Assembly (NCBI GenBank): GCA_020634495.1
Contig: JACKBR010000089.1
Coordinates: 1 to 12,584 of the forward strand
Length of the DNA: 12,584 nucleotides
Reading direction: 5' to 3'
Origin: Ardenticatenaceae bacterium
Lineage (GTDB): Bacteria; Chloroflexota; Anaerolineae; Promineifilales; Promineifilaceae
This document shows positions 1 through 7,741 of the stretch, in pieces. The notes beneath the pieces were generated by a model. The model was not told the origin of the DNA. It saw only the letters and a program-made list of their open reading frames with translations, and did no database searches. The translations under genes were made by a program, and so were the position numbers. Within the stretch, counting starts at the first letter, position 1. Each line of letters starts with the position of its first letter.

Positions 1-723
1 CAGACTGTGCACGCGCTGCTGCACGATGGTGACTTCTTCGTCGGCGGTGGCGGGCAGGGGCAGCACGACGGTGTTGAAGCGGCGCTTAAGGGCGCTGCTG
101 AGGTCGTTGACACCCCGGTCGCGGTCGTTGGCGGTGGCGATGACGTTAAACCCTTTGATCGCCTGCACTTCCTGGTTGAGTTCGGGAATGGGCAGCAGCT
201 TTTCGGACAAAATGGTGATGAGGGCATCCTGCACGTCGGCGGGGATGCGGGTGAGCTCTTCGACGCGGGCAGTTTTGCCATTGCGCATAGCCAACATGAG
301 CGGGCTGGGCACCAGGGCGTCGGCCGTGGGGCCTTTGGCGATGAGGCTGGCGTAGTTCCAGCCGTAGCGAATCGCTTCCTCGCTGGTTCCGGCGGTGCCC
401 TGCACCAGCAGGGTGGAATCGCCGGAGATGGCGGCGGCCAGGTGCTCGGAGACCCAGGTTTTGCCGGTGCCGGGGATGCCCATCAGCAGCAGGGCGCGGT
501 CGGTGGTGAGGGTGGCGATGGCGATTTCGATGAGACGGCCGTTCCCGATATATTTCGGCGCGATTTCAAAGCCGCTATCCAGCGTGCCGCCCAAAATGTA
601 GGTGGCTACTGCCCAAGGCGAGAGCCGCCAGTTGGCCGGGCGTGGGCGATGGTCGGCTTGTTCCAGTTCATGAAGCTCGGCGGCAAACTGCTGCTCGGCA
701 TGGGCGCGTAAAATTGTTTCCAT
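1..723 (-). CDS. MoxR-family AAA+ ATPase, YehL-like (partial, C-terminus beyond window)
   Basis: The frame is open for 241 codons from an ATG at 723 to the left edge, so the C-terminal part is missing. A good ribosome site (AGGAGA) sits about 5 bases before the ATG. Visible motifs are Walker A GIPGTGKT (residues 82-89), a degenerate Walker B region around VEELTR (154-159), sensor-1 ATAN (196-199) and an arginine-rich LKRRF (212-216), in the order of AAA_5/MoxR ATPases. The EELTR form in place of the usual DEI recalls the YehL subfamily. MoxR ATPases act as chaperone-like remodellers, usually with a VWA-domain partner. It lies third after SWIM and DUF5691 genes on the same strand, which is the known neighbourhood of this subfamily. 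The next gene to the left would be expected to encode DUF5682 or a VWA protein (inference). Family call is firm; substrate unknown. Confidence 0.9.
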   Translation of the reverse strand, partial: METILRAHAEQQFAAELHELEQADHRPRPANWRLSPWAVATYILGGTLDSGFEIAPKYIGNGRLIEIAIATLTTDRALLLMGIPGTGKTWVSEHLAAAISGDSTLLVQGTAGTSEEAIRYGWNYASLIAKGPTADALVPSPLMLAMRNGKTARVEELTRIPADVQDALITILSEKLLPIPELNQEVQAIKGFNVIATANDRDRGVNDLSSALKRRFNTVVLPLPATADEEVTIVQQRVHSL

Positions 724-743
724 AATCTTCTCCTAAAAATTTC

Positions 744-810
744 ACCGCGGAGAACGCGGAGAGCGCAGAGAGAAAAGTAAAACCTCCGCGCCCTCCGCGT
801 TCTCCGCGGT
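744..810. repeat. Long inverted repeat with 9-bp internal repeats (intergenic palindromic element)
   Basis: A perfect 18-bp inverted repeat has arms at 744-761 (ACCGCGGAGAACGCGGAG) and 793-810. Pairing continues imperfectly inward (GCGCAGAG against CTCCGCGC), giving a stem of roughly 27 bp around a short A-rich loop. The left arm is built from three related 9-mers, CCGCGGAGA, ACGCGGAGA and GCGCAGAGA. The element fills most of the 95-bp gap between the DUF5691 and MoxR genes. No T-run follows it, so it is not a classical terminator. It could shape mRNA processing or relative expression inside the operon, or be a dispersed REP-like element. Similar GCGGAGA-type intergenic repeats occur in many environmental genomes (from memory, not checked). 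Confidence 0.85.
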
Positions 811-818
811 TTATCCAT

Positions 819-2348
819 TCAATCATCAACATTCAGGCGATGGATTTCTGCCAAGAGGGTGTGGCGGAGCTGGAGGGTGTGGCAGAGTTGGTTGACGTTT
901 TTTTGCCAGGCGCTGTTGAGGCCGGGGATGGTGGTGAGTTTGGCTACGGCCGTTTCCGCCAGCTCCGGCGGGCATTTTTCGGCAAAGCGCTTGAATAAAT
1001 TGTTCATTGTGGGATCGGACGGCTGATCTTTTTCTTGCTGCAAATGCTGGGCAAACAAATCGAGCCAAAATTCAGCCATGGGTGCCGTCCAGTGCTGCTG
1101 CCAATGCTGCAAAAAAATGTAGAGTGGATTCGGCCGTTTCAGTGCGGTTGATTGTTTCGCCGCTTGCTGCATCAGTTGGAAGCAGCTGCTGGTAGAAAGT
1201 ACGGGGACAAGCCGTCCGGTTGACGTGTTGAACTGGTTTGCCAGGATTAGTTCTTTGGCCCAGCGTTCGTTATTTTGGCGAAAAGCGGCAACGCTGAGGG
1301 CGGAGATGAGTGTGCGCGGCCAGGCGCTGTTGAGCGCCGCCTGAACAAATTGCTGTGGCGAGATGGGCCATTGGGTCAGCCAGTGGGTCAGAGGCACGCG
1401 GCTAATGATCTGATTCAACAGTTGGCTGCCAGATTTGGCGCGCTCTTGCACGTTGATGTTGGGAATGCCGTCCCGCTGCATGGCGGGGGTGATTTTTTGG
1501 GGCAGGCGGATGGTGATGGCCTGTTTTTGAGCGGGTGTCCAGCTAAGGATGCCTGCCGCATGGTGGGGCATTCGCTGGCTCAGGCGGGAGTGGGGCAGGC
1601 GGGCCAGTAAATCGGCGGCGGCGCGGCGCACCAGATGATTGCGGTCGTCCAGGGCAAGTTCCAGGAAAGGCTCGTCGGCCTGGCTCAGGTTGCTGTCTAA
1701 AATTTTGATGAGCTGGTGGCGCAGGGTGTCATTGCTGCTTTTCCAGGTGTGTTCCAGGAGCTGACGGCCGCGTTCTGGTTGGGTGAGGCGCAGTTGGCGC
1801 AGCAGGGTGTGTCGTTGGCCGGGAACGGCCGTTTGCCAAATTTCTAGCAGCGCGGGCCAATCTGCCAATTCTAACAGGGCATAAGCCCAGGCTGGGTTTT
1901 GGCTGGCCAGCCATTGGCCTTTGGCCCCCAACACCGGGAGCAGATACGGCCGTAATCGGGCCAGACGGCTCCCTTTATTGAGCAAATTGGGCAGCAGCGA
2001 TTCCGGCAGGCGATGGCCTGTTTGGGCCAGAGCAGTCAAAAGTTCTGTCAGTAAGGCAACCTGTGATCCGACCAGCAGCTGCTCTATTTGGTAGCTGATG
2101 TGCGGCGGGCAGAGCGGCTGATCCGGCAGCGGGGCGTTTGCCGTGGGTGGTGTTGTTTGTTGGGGCTGCCAGCCAGTTTGCTGGTGCAGGGCAACGGTTC
2201 CCGCAATGGCCAGCAGCGCGGCGGCGTCGTCTTGCTGGGGAATCTGGTTGAGCAGCTGCCCCAGGGCGGCTTTGCCGGGTGGCGCGGCCAGTTTGGCTCG
2301 ATTGGTGCCTAGCAAGGCGGTTTTAATGGTTTCGTTCCAGGTGATCAT
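819..2348 (-). CDS. DUF5691 family protein
   Basis: A 509-residue soluble protein with the N-terminal TALLGTNR motif (residues 10-17) that I associate with DUF5691. The body is helical and rich in Leu, Gln and Trp, with a HEAT-like stretch around 228-258 (LELALDDRNHLVRRAAADLL). No catalytic motif, signal peptide or membrane segment is visible. The start chosen is the ATG at 2348. It overlaps the stop of the SWIM gene as ATGA and is preceded by AAGGGG, which implies translational coupling; an upstream GTG-type start would only extend into the SWIM gene. DUF5691 proteins are typically encoded beside SWIM, MoxR and VWA genes, as here, so a scaffold or adaptor role for the AAA+ module is likely (inference). 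Biochemical function is unknown. Palindrome ACGGCCGT copies fall in it at 946, 1825 and 1946. Confidence 0.85.
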   Translation of the reverse strand: MITWNETIKTALLGTNRAKLAAPPGKAALGQLLNQIPQQDDAAALLAIAGTVALHQQTGWQPQQTTPPTANAPLPDQPLCPPHISYQIEQLLVGSQVALLTELLTALAQTGHRLPESLLPNLLNKGSRLARLRPYLLPVLGAKGQWLASQNPAWAYALLELADWPALLEIWQTAVPGQRHTLLRQLRLTQPERGRQLLEHTWKSSNDTLRHQLIKILDSNLSQADEPFLELALDDRNHLVRRAAADLLARLPHSRLSQRMPHHAAGILSWTPAQKQAITIRLPQKITPAMQRDGIPNINVQERAKSGSQLLNQIISRVPLTHWLTQWPISPQQFVQAALNSAWPRTLISALSVAAFRQNNERWAKELILANQFNTSTGRLVPVLSTSSCFQLMQQAAKQSTALKRPNPLYIFLQHWQQHWTAPMAEFWLDLFAQHLQQEKDQPSDPTMNNLFKRFAEKCPPELAETAVAKLTTIPGLNSAWQKNVNQLCHTLQLRHTLLAEIHRLNVDD

Positions 2349-3655
2349 CTTACCCCTTGCCAAATATGAATATCAAGCCATTGGTTGTGTTGCAGGGCGG
2401 TGAGCGGCTGGAGGAAACGGCCGTTCCACACGCCAAAGAGTGTTAGTGATGGCCCGTTGCCCGCGATGGCTGCCAGGTGCCAGCCGTAGGCGTATTTTGG
2501 GGGCAGCGGCAGGCTGGTTCCCGTCTCATCAAGAAGCTGCCAACCGGTTTCTGTCTGGCTGGGCTGGGTGTTGTGCAGCAGCATGGGGAATTGGGTTAGC
2601 CAGGGATTGGCGGCCAGGGCTTCGTTGTGCGTTTGGCTGGCGGCTCGTATGGTTTGGTAGCCAATTGGTTGAACTGGAGCGGCGCTGGTTTGCAAACGGC
2701 CGTGCCGTACGGCTCCCAGCGGCCAACTGCCGGGCAGCAAGCGCAGCGAACCTTGCCAAAGGCTGTTTGTGGCCAGGGCGCTGCCTTCTAGCGTGCCCAC
2801 CGCAGGCAGATCGATCAGTTGGGCAATCATTTGGCTGTTTTGCCCCCACAGCCAGGTGATGTGGCGGGTTTGTTTGCCGACGGTTTCTTGCTGTCGTCCC
2901 AAAACGAGCCAGTTGTCGCTGATGATGTTTGCCTTGTTTGTGGTTTGGGGCAGCCAGCCAACGGCCGTTTGCAAATCTGCCTGAACCGGGGGCGGCAGCT
3001 GCGCAAATCGTTGAAAACCCTGAATGATGAGGTAGAGGCGGCCAATTTGCTGTAGGAGCGTTTCAGGCCAATCGGGTTGGCTGCTGGGAATGTTGGCCAA
3101 TTGGCGTACCGTTTGGGCAAGGTCGTTGGCCTGGGCATCAACCAGGCGGTTGGCCATTGTGCCCCAATATGTTTTGGGGCGTTCAGGCAGGCTGGCCAGG
3201 CCGTGGCGCACCATGTCTAGCAGCCAGAGTTCTAATTCGTTTAGGCCAGCCAGAAGCTGGTTCATTTTTTGTGGCGAAGGGCGTGATGTTGGGAAACGGC
3301 CGTTTGCCGCAGTGGTGGGCTGGAGCAAATGCTGCTCTTGTTTGACCCAGGCAGTGAGGGTGGCGGGCAGGGGTTGGTTGGTGAATTTTTGGGGCGCTTG
3401 CTGCCACAAAAGGAGCAAGCCTAGCACATGGCGGCAGGGAGCTTTTCGACTGTTGCAGCTGCAAGTGTAGGCAAAATTGGGGAGGAAAACGGCCGTTTCT
3501 ACCGTTTTCTGGCGGCTAATGGGAAAAAGCCCCCAGCAGGTTGCCTGCGCGTGATGGAGGGCAATCCATTTTTGCGGCGTGGCGACGCCCAAACCGGCCC
3601 GCAGGGTAAAATGATCTGGTGCCAGGCCTAATATTTGTTCTTTGGTCCAATCCAT
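2345..3655 (-). CDS. SWIM zinc-finger protein
   Basis: A 436-residue protein with a SWIM zinc-binding signature near the N-terminus: C65-S-C67, then C74-R-H76 (CSCNSRKAPCRH), followed by a hydrophobic helix. SWIM domains bind one zinc ion and mediate DNA or protein contacts. The rest, rich in Gln and Trp, has no motif I recognise, but its length and layout match SWIM proteins that head MoxR/DUF5691 clusters (E. coli YehQ is a relative in role). The ATG at 3655 has no clear Shine-Dalgarno sequence. As the first gene of the run it may have a short or weak leader. Its stop overlaps the next start by 4 bp. Five ACGGCCGT copies lie inside it (2417, 2696, 2961, 3296, 3489), read both as Gly-Arg and as Thr-Ala-Val. 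Confidence 0.85.
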   Translation of the reverse strand: MDWTKEQILGLAPDHFTLRAGLGVATPQKWIALHHAQATCWGLFPISRQKTVETAVFLPNFAYTCSCNSRKAPCRHVLGLLLLWQQAPQKFTNQPLPATLTAWVKQEQHLLQPTTAANGRFPTSRPSPQKMNQLLAGLNELELWLLDMVRHGLASLPERPKTYWGTMANRLVDAQANDLAQTVRQLANIPSSQPDWPETLLQQIGRLYLIIQGFQRFAQLPPPVQADLQTAVGWLPQTTNKANIISDNWLVLGRQQETVGKQTRHITWLWGQNSQMIAQLIDLPAVGTLEGSALATNSLWQGSLRLLPGSWPLGAVRHGRLQTSAAPVQPIGYQTIRAASQTHNEALAANPWLTQFPMLLHNTQPSQTETGWQLLDETGTSLPLPPKYAYGWHLAAIAGNGPSLTLFGVWNGRFLQPLTALQHNQWLDIHIWQGVR

Positions 3656-3809
3656 TTGTTACAAAAATCCATCCATGCCAATCGGCATTCTGTACGCTTT
3701 TTGGCGCAAAGCGTTGCAGGCAAGGGCATGGTTTGCCGCCACATGCTTGGGCAGCACCTTTTCTGACACGATTATGCAGGCTTCGTCACATTTTGGGTAA
3801 AATGGCGGC
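3656..3809. promoter_or_regulatory. Divergent intergenic region between the SWIM and ThpR genes
   Basis: This 154-bp gap separates two outward-facing genes and must hold promoters for both. On the plus strand a weak sigma70-like pair can be drawn: TTGGGC at 3747-3752, a 17-bp spacer, and GATTAT at 3770-3775. It is only a rough match. No convincing pair is seen for the minus strand. A small inverted repeat (ATGCC/GGCAT) lies near the SWIM start. Confidence 0.3.
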
Positions 3810-4373
3810 ATGGATTCCAAAATACGTTTGTTTGTTGCGATTGATATGCCGGAAGTGGTGAAAGTGACGCTGCTGGCGGCGGCGGCCCAAATGGGACAGC
3901 GGCTGCCTGCTGGGGCGGTGCGCTGGGTAAAGCAGGAGCAGCTGCACCTGACGCTGCGTTTTTTGGGGGATACGGCCGTTTCCCAACTGCCTGCTGTGCA
4001 AAACCAGCTAACGGAGCTGGCCAGCCAGCACGCGCCGTTCCGGCTGTGGCTGAAGGGGGTGGGGGCGTTTCCCAACCGCAGACGACCGCGTGTGCTGTGG
4101 GCGGATCTGGATGGGGATTTGGGTCTTTTACGAGCAATGCAGGCTCAGTTAGAAGATCGGGTGGTGTCTTTAGGCTGGTCGCGGGAGAAACGGCCGTTTA
4201 GCCCGCATGTGACTTTGGGGCGGGTGAAGGATGCGCGAAACGTACCGGAATTGGATTGGGATGTGGATTTGGCGGAAATGGAAATGGGGGTAACGGCCGT
4301 TCAGTTGGTTCAGAGTGAATTACGGCCGTCTGGACCGCAATATACAGTAAAACACATTGCCAGACTTGGTTGA
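3810..4373 (+). CDS. thpR: RNA 2',3'-cyclic phosphodiesterase (ThpR / LigT, 2H family)
   Basis: A 187-residue protein, the normal length for this family. It begins with the typical RLFVAID strand and carries both 2H catalytic motifs: HLTLRFLG (H46, T48) and HVTLGRV (H133, T135). These enzymes open 2',3'-cyclic phosphates on RNA ends and can join tRNA halves through a 2'-5' bond in vitro; the in vivo role in bacteria is unsettled. The ATG start fits the conserved N-terminus, but the ribosome site is weak. The gene stands alone on the plus strand and converges on the next gene with only 3 bp between the stops. Four ACGGCCGT copies occur here (3972, 4190, 4293, 4322), read as TAV twice and RP twice. 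Confidence 0.93.
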   Translation: MDSKIRLFVAIDMPEVVKVTLLAAAAQMGQRLPAGAVRWVKQEQLHLTLRFLGDTAVSQLPAVQNQLTELASQHAPFRLWLKGVGAFPNRRRPRVLWADLDGDLGLLRAMQAQLEDRVVSLGWSREKRPFSPHVTLGRVKDARNVPELDWDVDLAEMEMGVTAVQLVQSELRPSGPQYTVKHIARLG

Positions 4374-4376
4374 AGG

Positions 4377-4970
4377 TTAGTCAAACGGCAATCGGGCCAT
4401 TTGCGGCATTTTGGCCAGGTTATTGCGGTAGACCAGGTTTACCGATGGGAAATCCAGGGGCGTGCGGAGGAAATTGTTCACATCTTTGGTGGATTGCAGC
4501 AAGACAACATGCTTCTCATCGGCAATTTCAGATAGCTGCTTCATCACATAGGGTTTGGCTCGATCTGGGTAGCTCAGAACATGGTGGATGAACTGAATTA
4601 GCTGGGGGTCAAGCAGCGGTTCTGTGCAGCCATCGGCAATGTCTGGGCGGGGGCGATTGCGATATTGAATGCGACGTTTTAGGGCGCGATAGGCACAAAT
4701 CCAGGGGGGTAAATCTAAAAACACGACAGAATCGGCCGCTTCCAGGCGCATTTCTAAAGTCCCACGGTAATTGCCATCCATAATCCATGAATCGCGCTGC
4801 AAAAGCCTGGTAACCGTGTTTTGCCATTCGGCCTTAGGCGTACCAACCCAGCCTGGATGCCAGTAGTGACGGTCCAGGTGAATCACTGGCAGCTCTAATC
4901 TAGCCCCAAGCTGGCGAGCCAGGGTAGATTTGCCAGAACCACTTGAACCAATAATGAGTACGCGCTTCAT
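4377..4970 (-). CDS. P-loop kinase, FlaR / topology-modulation-like (copy 1)
   Basis: A 197-residue protein with Walker A GSSGSGKST (residues 8-16), the conserved HLDRHYW (31-37), WIMDGNY (62-68) and FLDLPP (84-89). These match the small nucleotide-kinase-like family often annotated as FlaR or DNA topology modulation protein (AAA_18/AdK-like fold). True substrate is unknown. The start is the ATG at 4970, with GGAGG ten bases upstream and the P-loop eight residues in, as in relatives. The frame stays open a further 47 codons upstream to an ATG at 5111, but that stretch is AT-rich, lacks an SD and lies outside the family fold. The C-terminal 25-30 residues go beyond the usual end. The gene contains no ACGGCCGT. 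It converges on thpR. A paralogue lies at 7212-7733. Confidence 0.8.
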   Translation of the reverse strand: MKRVLIIGSSGSGKSTLARQLGARLELPVIHLDRHYWHPGWVGTPKAEWQNTVTRLLQRDSWIMDGNYRGTLEMRLEAADSVVFLDLPPWICAYRALKRRIQYRNRPRPDIADGCTEPLLDPQLIQFIHHVLSYPDRAKPYVMKQLSEIADEKHVVLLQSTKDVNNFLRTPLDFPSVNLVYRNNLAKMPQMARLPFD

Positions 4971-5227
4971 ATTGAGTTTGCCCTCCTTGGGGCGTATCAA
5001 TGTCTCATGATGCTTAAACGATTGGCGTGTGGGATAATGGATTTCTGTTGCTATGGAAATCTGAGTACGTGGCCAACGATCTTCTTTTAATAATGAATTT
5101 TGTATGCTCATAGAACTACCAGTAAATGAACAAATTTGAATGTTTTTATTGAAATATTGCCTTGATAATGAAACAAGAATTTAATGCAAATTTTATAGAT
5201 GCCATCCTAAAACAAAGAGATTGAATT
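4971..5227. promoter_or_regulatory. AT-rich divergent intergenic region upstream of the P-loop kinase and ABC exporter
   Basis: This is the longest gene-free stretch in the window, 257 bp. Part of it (5095-5227) is clearly more AT-rich than its surroundings, as expected for promoters of the two divergent genes. Possible elements on the plus strand are TTGATA at 5162-5167 and TATAGA at 5194-5199, but their 26-bp spacing is too wide for a normal sigma70 pair, so I do not assign a promoter. An open frame covers 4971-5111 on the minus strand, probably by chance. No terminator hairpin seen. Confidence 0.35.
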
Positions 5228-6991
5228 TTGAGTGAATTTGACGTTAATAGATCACACCAGACTGACCAAAGTACCACTGTACGCTGGGTTTTATCCCATC
5301 TTTCTCATCACAAATTATTATTCGGCGGGATGCTAATTGGGGCTTTTGGCAATGCTGCGCTGGCAGCGGCCGTTCCGGTGCTCATTGGGATGGCTTTTGA
5401 CGCCGCTTTACAATCCCCGGCGGATTTGCGCAAAATTGGTTGGATGGCCTTGGGGGTGATTGCCAGCCAGTCTGTGCGGGCTGTGTTGCAGCTAGGGCGC
5501 AATTTTTCTAGCGCGGTGATGGGCGAGCGGCTGGAACGTGATATGCGTGAAGAGCTGTATGCAAGCTTGCTGGGCAAAAGCACAGCTTTTCATGATTTGC
5601 AGCCGGTGGGCGACACGATGGCGCGGGCCACAAATGATGTTCACGAAGTTAATTTGTTGATGAACCCGGGCGTGAATCTGGTTGCTGGCTCGGCTAATTT
5701 TATGATCATGCCGCTGCTTGTGGCCCCAAGCTATCATCCGCAGCTGGCGGCTGCGCCGTTGTTTTTCATTGTGACTTATATTTTGGCGGTGATGCGTTAT
5801 TTGAATGTGCTGCAAGGGATTGCAGATCGGGTGCGGCGGGCGTTTGGCAGTATGAACGGCCGTCTGGCTGAGGCCATCGACGGGATTGAACTGGTCAAAA
5901 GCACGGCGCAGGAGGCCCAGGAAATTGGTTTGTTTAACAAAAATGCGTCTACCTACCGGGATGCGGCCGTGGAGCAGGGGCGGGTAGAGGCGCGCTTTTT
6001 GCCGCTGCTGCTGCTGGGGCTAACGCAGGGTTTGGGTTTTATGCACGCGCTTTATTTGTTCCGCTTGGGCCAAATTGATGTTGGCGATGTGATTGGCTTC
6101 ATGGGGCTGTTGGCGCTTTTTGGCTTTCCCACATTTATCTCGTTGTTGGCCTATTCGCGGGTTTCGCTGGGGTTGGCCGGGGCGCGTCGCATTTTAGAGC
6201 TGATGAATGCTGAGACGCTGCTGGACGAAAATGCAGCGGGTCATCAGGCGGATATTTCTGGGGCGGTTCAGTTTAAGGGGGTAACTTTTAGCTATGTGGC
6301 CGGATCGCCTGTGCTGAAGGATGTGGATTTTGCCATTGAGCCAGGGCAAACGGTGGCCATCGTGGGCCAAACTGGGTCGGGCAAGAGCACGTTGGCCAAG
6401 CTGATAAACCGGACGTATGATGTGACAAACGGCCGTCTACTCGTAGATGGCATTGATGTGCGGGATTGGAACCTGGCGGCGCTGCGGCAGCAAATTTCTA
6501 TTATCGAGCAAGACATCTTTCTATTCTCGCGTACGGTTGGTGAAAACATTGCCTTTGGCTGCCCAGGGGCTACGCAGAAGATGATTGAGGAAGCGGCCAA
6601 AGCAGCTCAGGCTCATGAATTTATCCTTAACTTTAAGGATGGCTATGAAACGGTGATTGGCGAGCGTGGCGTGACGCTTTCTGGCGGGCAGCGGCAGCGG
6701 TTGGCTTTGGCGCGGGCCTTCCTGACCCGGCCTCGTATTCTGATTTTGGATGATTCAACCAGTGCCGTGGACAGCGCCACCGAAGACCAAATTCAGCAGG
6801 CGATTGTACGGGCGGCGGCCAACCAGACCACTGTTTTGATTACCCATCGCCTATCGCAGATTCGCTGGGCAGACAAGGTGGTGGTGATGCGCAAGGGGCA
6901 GATGGAGGCGGTAGGCACGCATGACGAGCTGATGGTTTCATCAATAGCCTACCGGCGCATTTTTGAGCAGTACGAGGCGATTGAAGTATGA
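5228..6991 (+). CDS. ABC exporter half-transporter (MdlA/MsbA-type, permease-ATPase fusion)
   Basis: A 587-residue half-transporter. An N-terminal transmembrane domain (about 28-320, with hydrophobic spans near 33-57, 70-88, 155-190 and 255-305) precedes a nucleotide-binding domain. The latter has A-loop Y356, Walker [10 protein letters not shown] (380-388), Q-loop Q428, signature LSGGQRQR (484-491), Walker B ILILDD (504-509) and switch H540. The catalytic Walker B position holds Asp509 in place of Glu (LDDSTSAVD), as in E. coli MdlA or one half of TM287/288-type heterodimers. This hints at an asymmetric partner, but none is encoded nearby. The start is a TTG at 5228. An in-frame TGA lies at 5222-5224, and the next Met (residue 35) would remove the conserved N-terminal elbow. 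A weak AAGAGA ribosome site precedes it. Substrate cannot be told from sequence. Confidence 0.93.
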   Translation: MSEFDVNRSHQTDQSTTVRWVLSHLSHHKLLFGGMLIGAFGNAALAAAVPVLIGMAFDAALQSPADLRKIGWMALGVIASQSVRAVLQLGRNFSSAVMGERLERDMREELYASLLGKSTAFHDLQPVGDTMARATNDVHEVNLLMNPGVNLVAGSANFMIMPLLVAPSYHPQLAAAPLFFIVTYILAVMRYLNVLQGIADRVRRAFGSMNGRLAEAIDGIELVKSTAQEAQEIGLFNKNASTYRDAAVEQGRVEARFLPLLLLGLTQGLGFMHALYLFRLGQIDVGDVIGFMGLLALFGFPTFISLLAYSRVSLGLAGARRILELMNAETLLDENAAGHQADISGAVQFKGVTFSYVAGSPVLKDVDFAIEPGQTVAIVGQTGSGKSTLAKLINRTYDVTNGRLLVDGIDVRDWNLAALRQQISIIEQDIFLFSRTVGENIAFGCPGATQKMIEEAAKAAQAHEFILNFKDGYETVIGERGVTLSGGQRQRLALARAFLTRPRILILDDSTSAVDSATEDQIQQAIVRAAANQTTVLITHRLSQIRWADKVVVMRKGQMEAVGTHDELMVSSIAYRRIFEQYEAIEV

Positions 6992-7215
6992 AACCATTGG
7001 TTTATTACTGTCGCTGGCATGAGGCCAGCTTGCGTTTGAGGGGGCGGGATGATACGGCCGTTTGGGGTCATCTCGTCTACAAAGCCAACACCGATGATGA
7101 GTGGCAGCAAGAATTCCGCTTTGAGCTGAAAACGTGGCGGTTGTCGCTGCAAACTAAGGATGGCGAAGAAACGATTCAGCTAGATGAAATGGGGGTTGTG
7201 CAGTCAGAAAGTTAG
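6988..7215 (+). CDS. Small uncharacterised protein coupled to the ABC exporter
   Basis: A 75-residue protein I do not recognise. It is soluble, charged and rich in Trp and aromatics ([20 protein letters not shown]), with a pattern suggesting alternating beta strands. There is no signal peptide or membrane segment. Its ATG overlaps the ABC gene stop as ATGA, with GAGG ten bases upstream, so it is very likely translated by coupling. That supports it as a real gene functionally tied to the transporter. Its stop overlaps the convergent P-loop kinase stop by 4 bp. One ACGGCCGT copy (7054) encodes Thr-Ala-Val within it. Confidence 0.7.
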   Translation: MKPLVYYCRWHEASLRLRGRDDTAVWGHLVYKANTDDEWQQEFRFELKTWRLSLQTKDGEETIQLDEMGVVQSES

Positions 7216-7733
7216 CTTGGCAACTGCCTTAGCCACCGTTTGGTGGTGTAGGGGGAGCGATGGTGAATCCAGGTGAGATTCGGGTACGCATTGTTTTGTA
7301 TCAGCGCCAGATACTTTTGCCGCCGTCGCCCGTAGGTTTGGTGGATGTACACAAACAGGGAGTTTTTGGACAAAAATTGCTCGCGAAACGATTCGCGGTT
7401 GCTGTTCCACAGCAGTTCTCGGCCAAAGACGCGCTGGAGCGTGCGTCGAAACATGCGCCAATAGTTCACCCAGATGGGGTAATCTAGCCAAATAATTGTG
7501 TCGGCGCGTGGCCAAAAGATGTGACTACTTTTGCTGTAGTTGCCGTCTAGCACCCAAAACGGCCGTTGCGTTAATGCATCCACTTTTTCCAAAAAATCAG
7601 GTGCTTCCGTCCAGTTTGGCCCCCAATGCAAGCTGTCCAGCTCGATGTGTGGGTAGTAAAGCTGGGCGGCTAACTGCTTCGCCAACGTCGATTTCCCCGA
7701 TCCGCTTGTGCCCACAATCACAATTCGTTCCAT
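7212..7733 (-). CDS. P-loop kinase, FlaR / topology-modulation-like (copy 2)
   Basis: A 173-residue protein with Walker A GTSGSGKST (residues 8-16), ELDSLHW (31-37), WVLDGNY (60-66) and WLDYP (82-86). It is clearly homologous to the kinase at 4377-4970 but diverged, especially in the C-terminal half. A small-molecule or nucleotide phosphotransfer function is inferred from the fold only. The ATG at 7733 lies 8 bp after the rel stop, and the GGGGG ribosome site begins inside that stop codon, so the two are probably one transcript with coupled translation. The 3' end overlaps the convergent 75-aa gene by 4 bp. Confidence 0.8.
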   Translation of the reverse strand: MERIVIVGTSGSGKSTLAKQLAAQLYYPHIELDSLHWGPNWTEAPDFLEKVDALTQRPFWVLDGNYSKSSHIFWPRADTIIWLDYPIWVNYWRMFRRTLQRVFGRELLWNSNRESFREQFLSKNSLFVYIHQTYGRRRQKYLALIQNNAYPNLTWIHHRSPYTTKRWLRQLPS

Positions 7734-7741
7734 CTATCCCC

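Noticed and set aside
7..711. Long plus-strand open frame opposite the MoxR gene (Gly/His/Gln-rich)
   Set aside because: It is the antisense of a clear AAA+ ATPase frame that continues past the left edge. Its composition is low-complexity and no domain is visible.
606..818. Minus-strand open frame with an Arg/Leu-rich start (FSLCALRVLRGE)
   Set aside because: It is a translation of the palindromic repeat at 744-810 and of the wrong frame of the MoxR start. The real start has a good ribosome site at 723.
2440..3055. Several plus- and minus-strand open frames of 70-140 codons within the SWIM gene
   Set aside because: Shadows of the SWIM frame in GC-rich sequence, with no ribosome sites or recognisable motifs.
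4971..5111. 47-codon N-terminal extension of the P-loop kinase
   Set aside because: The Walker A motif begins eight residues after the ATG at 4970, which has a strong ribosome site. The extension is AT-rich and lacks an SD.
7233..7246. Hairpin CCACC-GTTT-GGTGG as terminator for the ABC operon
   Set aside because: Only 5 bp of stem, no T-run on either side, and it lies inside the coding sequence of the second kinase.
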